DNA from: an uncultured Neomegalonema sp.
GTDB lineage: Bacteria > Pseudomonadota > Alphaproteobacteria > Rhodobacterales > Rhodobacteraceae
Direction of reading: 5' to 3'
Assembly: GCA_937922185.1 (NCBI GenBank)
Contig: CAKZUT010000225.1
Location: forward strand, 1 to 63,435
Length of the DNA: 63,435 bases
In this document: piece after piece, positions 60,145 to 63,435 of the stretch
How positions within the stretch are numbered: position 1 is the stretch's first letter
Layout of the letters: every line of letters starts with the position of its first letter
The notes under the pieces: model-generated
What the model was told of the DNA's origin: nothing
Databases searched by the model: none
Seen by the model: only the letters and a program-made list of their open reading frames with translations
Position numbers and translations under genes: made by a program

Positions 60145-61181
60145 GCCGCCCTCTCACCTTCGTTGTAGCGACCGAAGATCGACGTGGCGACGGTCTGCCG
60201 GTCGATGGAGCCGACGATGGTGCCGCTCGTCTCGTCCACGACGGCGACAGGGTGCTCGGCGGTCAGTACCTGTTCGGCGACCGATCCGATCCTGGCGGTC
60301 ATCGGCACCGTGCCACTGGCGGAGGGGGTTGCGGGCTGCATGATCGCGCCGACCGAGACGATGCGCTCGCGGGGGGCGTTCCGCGCGAATTCGGCCACGT
60401 AGTCATCGGCGGGGTTCAGCACCAGTTCCTCGGGGGTGGCAAGCTGTACCATCCGCCCGTCCTTCATGATCCCGATGCGGTCGGCCAGCTTGGTCGCCTC
60501 CTCGAAGTCATGGGTGATGAATACGATGGTCTTGTGCAGCATGGATTGCAGGCGGATGAATTCGTCCTGCATCTCCGCGCGGATCAGGGGGTCAAGGGCG
60601 GAGAAGGGTTCGTCGAGGAACCAGATATCCGGCTCGACAGCCAGACTGCGGGCGATGCCGACGCGCTGCTGCTGTCCGCCCGACAGTTCGCGCGGGAAAT
60701 AGGACTCGCGTCCTCCGAGGCCCACGAGATCGATCATGGCCTTGGCGCGGGTTACCCGGTCGGCTTTGGAGATGCCCTGCACCTCCAGCGGAAAGGCCAC
60801 GTTCTCCAGCACGTCACGGTGGGGAAGCAGGCCGAAATTCTGGAAGACCATGCCCATCTTGTGACGGCGCATGTCGATCAGTTCGCGCTCGGACAGCTTG
60901 AGAAGGTCGCGGCCCTCGTAGGTCATCTCTCCGGCGGTGGGGTCGTTGAGGCGGGTGATGCAGCGGATGAGGGTGGATTTCCCCGATCCCGACAGGCCCA
61001 TAATGATGAGAATCTCGCCTTCATGGACGTCGAAGGAAACGTCCTGCACGGCACCGATATAGCCCTCTTCCGCCAGCGCCTCCGGCGCGGGATCGCCGTT
61101 ATGACGTTGCAGGAAACCATGGGGATCGGCCCCGAAGACTTTCCAGAGATTGCGGCATTCTATCTTCACGTCGGCGGGCAT
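60141..61181 (-). CDS. Quaternary-amine ABC transporter, ATPase
   Basis: A 346-residue ProV/OpuAA-type ATPase. Walker A is LSGSGKST, the Q-loop MVFQNFGLLPHRDVLENVAFPLEVQG, the signature LSGGQQQRVGIARSLA, Walker B IWFLDEPFSALDP and the switch THDFEEA. A shortened CBS-like part follows (VLTAEHPVAVVDETSGTIVGSID). The ATG at 61181 (MPADVKIECRNLWKVFG) fits family starts; the frame is open to 61298. By context it may be TmoV. Confidence 0.93.
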   Translation of the reverse strand: MPADVKIECRNLWKVFGADPHGFLQRHNGDPAPEALAEEGYIGAVQDVSFDVHEGEILIIMGLSGSGKSTLIRCITRLNDPTAGEMTYEGRDLLKLSERELIDMRRHKMGMVFQNFGLLPHRDVLENVAFPLEVQGISKADRVTRAKAMIDLVGLGGRESYFPRELSGGQQQRVGIARSLAVEPDIWFLDEPFSALDPLIRAEMQDEFIRLQSMLHKTIVFITHDFEEATKLADRIGIMKDGRMVQLATPEELVLNPADDYVAEFARNAPRERIVSVGAIMQPATPSASGTVPMTARIGSVAEQVLTAEHPVAVVDETSGTIVGSIDRQTVATSIFGRYNEGERAA

Positions 61182-61213
61182 GGGGGGCAAATCCTCGGTC
61201 GTGAGATGCAAAT

Positions 61214-61241
61214 CCTGCCCCGGCACAAGGGCCGGGGCAGG
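61214..61241 (-). other. Intercistronic stem-loop after the binding-protein gene
   Basis: A perfect 11-bp stem (CCTGCCCCGGC / GCCGGGGCAGG, 6-base loop) sits between the binding-protein stop and the ATPase start. There is no strong T run, so it is likely a partial attenuator or an mRNA-stabilising hairpin that gives more binding protein than transporter, as in other importer operons. Confidence 0.65.
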
Positions 61242-61252
61242 GGATAGCGGGT

Positions 61253-62194
61253 TTATTCCATCCAGCTTTTCACGATGTCGGCGTTGTCTTCCATCCACTT
61301 CTCAGCGGCTTCTTCCGGCTCCATACCATCCACATCGACCATCAGGGCCGCAGCGGCGATCTGAGCGTTGTCGAAGTCGATTTTCTGGAGCGCGGCCCAG
61401 GCACCGGGCCATTCCTCGGGCAGACGGGGCGAGGCGGCTTTCTTCAGCCAGCCGCTGTGCGGTGCGCCGCAATCGCCGGTCGCGTTGGGGTTCGGTCCCC
61501 ATTCCTTGACCTCGTTGCAGGCATCCGACGGTGCGGGGAAGTCCACGAACTGGCCTTCGAATTTCGACTCGATGAAGTTCGGTGTCCAGTTGAACAGGAC
61601 GATCGGCTCCTTGCGGTCATAGGCGGACTGAAGCTCGGCCCAGAGGGTCGCGGCCTGACCGACATTGATCGCCTCGAAATCCATTTCCAGCGCATCGACG
61701 CGATCCGCGTAGTTCTTGCCCCAGTCAGCGGGCGGGCCGACGAAACGTCCCTTGGGCTTGGTCTCTGCCGTGGCGAACATCTCGGCGCAGCGGTTCAGAC
61801 CTTCCCAGGAACCGGCACCGGGGCATTTTTCCAGCACGTAGTTTGGAATCCACCATTCCTCGCGGGTCGATGCGGAATGAGTGCCGGCGTCGATCATGCC
61901 GTTCTCGACGGCTTTCTCGAAGGCCGATTTCATCGAACCTTCCCAGGCCTCGACCTGGAAGTCCATGTCATTATCGGCCATGGCCTGGAACTGGAGCTGG
62001 CTGTCCGACGGTGCGTATTCGACGGTATAGCCCATCTCTTCGAGGGTCTTGCCGACCACGTAGCTGAGAACGAGCTGACTGGTCCAGTTGTTCTGGACGA
62101 TGACGATGGGTTCGTCGGATTCGACCTCGGCGGCGGCGACGCCGGGCGCGAGCATCAGCGCGGCGAGCGCCACGCCCTTGAGCAGGTTTTTCAT
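61253..62194 (-). CDS. Quaternary-amine ABC transporter, substrate-binding protein
   Basis: A 313-residue periplasmic protein of the OpuAC/ProX family. Signal peptide MKNLLKGVALAALMLAPGVAAA, then PIVIVQNNWTSQLVLSYVVGKTLEEMGY, MDFQVEAWEGSM, EEWWIPNYVLEKCPG and VLFNWTPNFIESKF, with many Trp residues suited to an aromatic cage around a trimethylammonium group. ATG at 62194 lies 8 bases from GGGAG; an ATG two codons earlier is too close. An 11-codon ORF (62232-62197) ends across that first ATG. By context with tdm the ligand is likely TMAO (TmoX); glycine betaine is an alternative. Confidence 0.9.
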   Translation of the reverse strand: MKNLLKGVALAALMLAPGVAAAEVESDEPIVIVQNNWTSQLVLSYVVGKTLEEMGYTVEYAPSDSQLQFQAMADNDMDFQVEAWEGSMKSAFEKAVENGMIDAGTHSASTREEWWIPNYVLEKCPGAGSWEGLNRCAEMFATAETKPKGRFVGPPADWGKNYADRVDALEMDFEAINVGQAATLWAELQSAYDRKEPIVLFNWTPNFIESKFEGQFVDFPAPSDACNEVKEWGPNPNATGDCGAPHSGWLKKAASPRLPEEWPGAWAALQKIDFDNAQIAAAALMVDVDGMEPEEAAEKWMEDNADIVKSWME

Positions 62195-62365
62195 TGTCAT
62201 GTCTCCCTTGTTGCGACGGCATGGCCGTCCATTGGTTCTTCTCTCCGGCGCTCTTGGTGGCCCCTTTGAAACTTGATCTCTACGCCCCCCCTTCGGGGAG
62301 GGTGCGGCCTGTAGTCTGACCCCTGCTTTGCGTCTGTGGCAAGGGTATTGCGGGGCCGGATATCC

Positions 62366-62959
62366 TCATGCGCCCCTCACGGCGGGGTCGGCGGTGGCCC
62401 CGGACCAGTCCGGCTCGAACCCGAGAATGGTGCATTCCTGCGTCAGGGTCGGGTTGAACAGGTGATTGTGCCAGTAGGTCGCCTGAAACAGCGGATTATG
62501 TGCCGCCAGCGTCCAGACGCGGCAGGGCAGGGTGTATTTCTGGCGATAGGCCTCGAAGGCCAGCGTACAGAACTCCGCATCGCGGATCGTCTGCGCTCCC
62601 GGTGAGCCGGGGGGGAATGTCGAGGTCAGGATGTCCGAAAAGGTCTCGCCCTTCTGGTAATATGTTTCCGAGAAGAAGCGCAGGGCGTTGTCGCGGCGCT
62701 GGGCCGGATCATTGGTCTTACGGATCATGTGCTGCATCTCGGTCGTGACCGAGTGGCCGGGAGCCTTGTTCATCACCGTGATGATATGGCCGAGTGGCTC
62801 CTCCTGCCCGGCCAGTGTCACGGCGGGCATGATGCCGTCGCCCGGACGCCCCATCTCATCCCGCATGATCATCTGCCGGATACGGCATTGCCAGCGCAGG
62901 AAGGCGGTGCGCGCGGCGGATTCATCCGGCGCAAGGGGGAGGGATGGAGATGGGATCAT
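62366..62959 (-). CDS. Protein of unknown function in the methylated-amine cluster
   Basis: A 197-residue soluble protein, no signal peptide or helix anchor visible. It is rich in aromatic residues and His toward the end (AAHNPLFQATYWHNHLFNP). I recognise no family. The second ATG (62959) is preferred because GCGGAG lies 9 bases upstream; the first ATG at 62968 is too close. The gene lies 170 bp upstream of the binding protein, same strand. An inverted repeat separates it from the next gene upstream. Confidence 0.75.
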   Translation of the reverse strand: MIPSPSLPLAPDESAARTAFLRWQCRIRQMIMRDEMGRPGDGIMPAVTLAGQEEPLGHIITVMNKAPGHSVTTEMQHMIRKTNDPAQRRDNALRFFSETYYQKGETFSDILTSTFPPGSPGAQTIRDAEFCTLAFEAYRQKYTLPCRVWTLAAHNPLFQATYWHNHLFNPTLTQECTILGFEPDWSGATADPAVRGA

Positions 62960-62972
62960 GGAAGACATCTCC

Positions 62973-63051
62973 GCTGCCCCGGACTCGATCCGGGGCCTTC
63001 TATCGCATACGCGCGATGTCCAAGGAGGCCCCGGATCGAGTCCGGGGCAGC
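62973..63051. repeat. Inverted pair of palindromic repeats
   Basis: Two 26-bp arms (62973-62998 and 63026-63051) are perfect reverse complements around a 27-base spacer; each arm is itself a palindrome, CCCCGGA-CTCGA-TCCGGGG. This is the form of REP/BIME-type repeats of alphaproteobacteria. It stands between two same-strand genes, 14 bases upstream of the ATG at 62959, so it lies in the leader or intercistronic mRNA. Confidence 0.75.
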
Positions 63052-63080
63052 ACCTTCTTCGCTGTATCCTGCACCCTGCA

Positions 63081-63435
63081 TCAATACTTCCGATATGCCT
63101 CGCGCAACTGCACGAGGGGGTGGCGTTCGGACATCTGGAACTTGATGAGCAATTCGCGGGCGATCATGTCCCGGTCCTGCTGGTTATCGGGCAGCTCGAT
63201 GGTATCGGGCACCCGGACCCAGCCGTTGATGTTGCGGTCGAAGACTGCGGGCTTGCCCTCTTCGTAACCCATGTGAACGTCCTCCAGCCAGTTGAGGTCG
63301 TCCCAGCCCATTTCCTCGACATACTTGGTGAGGAAGGGCGTCATGCGGTCGTAGTCGGGGACCAGATTCACATCGTAGCGATAGCCGATGTGCTGTCCGA
63401 TTTCCTTCTCGCGTTCCGAGGCGAGGCCCGCCGCA
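63081..63435 (-). CDS. Protein of unknown function, 5'-truncated by the window edge
   Basis: The frame is open to the window end; the 117 visible C-terminal residues include QHIGYRYDVNLVPDYDRM, MGWDDLNWLEDVHMGYEEG, NGWVRVPDTIELPDNQQD and end HPLVQLREAYRKY. The region is acidic and Trp/Tyr-rich, with no membrane helix. I recognise no family. It is followed by the repeat pair and the 197-residue unknown gene on the same strand, so both may belong to the methylated-amine cluster. Confidence 0.8.
   Translation of the reverse strand, partial: AAGLASEREKEIGQHIGYRYDVNLVPDYDRMTPFLTKYVEEMGWDDLNWLEDVHMGYEEGKPAVFDRNINGWVRVPDTIELPDNQQDRDMIARELLIKFQMSERHPLVQLREAYRKY

Noticed and set aside
1-63435. CRISPR array, tRNA, rRNA, insertion sequence or replication origin
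   Set aside because: I saw no regularly spaced direct repeats, tRNA-like cloverleaf, rRNA motif, transposase or DnaA-box cluster.

Overview
The window is a chromosomal segment of a GC-rich alphaproteobacterium, most likely from the Rhodobacterales (Paracoccus/Rhodobacter/Roseobacter relatives). Support for this comes from the pyrC-like/plsY/dprA gene order, a GapR (DUF2312) gene, an alphaproteobacterial phosphatidylcholine synthase, GTTC-N7-GTTC and GGAAC/GTT type regulatory sites, a complete TPP-riboswitch thiamin operon, and a two-domain protein resembling trimethylamine N-oxide demethylase. I saw no tRNA or rRNA genes, insertion sequences, prophage or CRISPR array. The window cuts into a gene at both ends.

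Layout. 1-3 kb: a 5'-truncated dihydroorotase homologue that has lost its metal-binding residues, then plsY and dprA. 3-9 kb (mostly minus strand): a glycine amidinotransferase-like gene, cytochrome c'/b561, phosphatidylcholine synthase, dapE, a DUF805 protein and a BAX-inhibitor-like protein. A lone plus-strand terminator at 4.4 kb suggests an unannotated small RNA. 9-16.5 kb: thpR, def-fmt, aspartate dehydrogenase, proC, a phasin with a striking operator, csaA, a substrate-binding protein next to a decayed desaturase, a DUF1127 protein and gapR. 16-25.5 kb: two SH3b proteins, an EamA exporter, dinB with a zinc-finger extension, a D-2-hydroxyacid dehydrogenase, a lytic transglycosylase with a LexA-like box, rnd, cobK, a DD-carboxypeptidase and sufE.

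25.9-29.2 kb: a 1081-residue protein with an N-terminal SIR2-like domain, a disordered linker and about 12 TPR-like repeats of 36 residues. The canonical catalytic His appears to be Tyr. It is the best candidate here for an undescribed sensing or defence protein. 29.3-36.8 kb: riboswitch and thiD-O-S-G-E-F-Y-tenA-Z-X, combining thiazole synthesis with pyrimidine salvage; no thiC is present in the window. 37-45 kb: an aminotransferase, a TadG-like von Willebrand protein behind AT-rich DNA, 3-hydroxybutyrate dehydrogenase, two membrane proteins, a heme-sensor/adenylate-cyclase pair and a 3-hydroxyacyl-CoA dehydrogenase. 45-49.4 kb: rsmE, a membrane protein and rmuC, divergent from ubiA.

49.4-55 kb: an envelope/stress island (entericidin, phospholipase D-like, holin-like, YqjD-like, DUF2254, MscS, DUF2383) with two promoters resembling the EcfG general-stress consensus. 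55-63.4 kb (minus strand): a methylated-amine cluster with an ABC importer, a 3-methyladenine-glycosylase-like protein, a Tdm-like DUF1989-GcvT fusion, and two unrecognised genes upstream, the last one truncated by the window edge.
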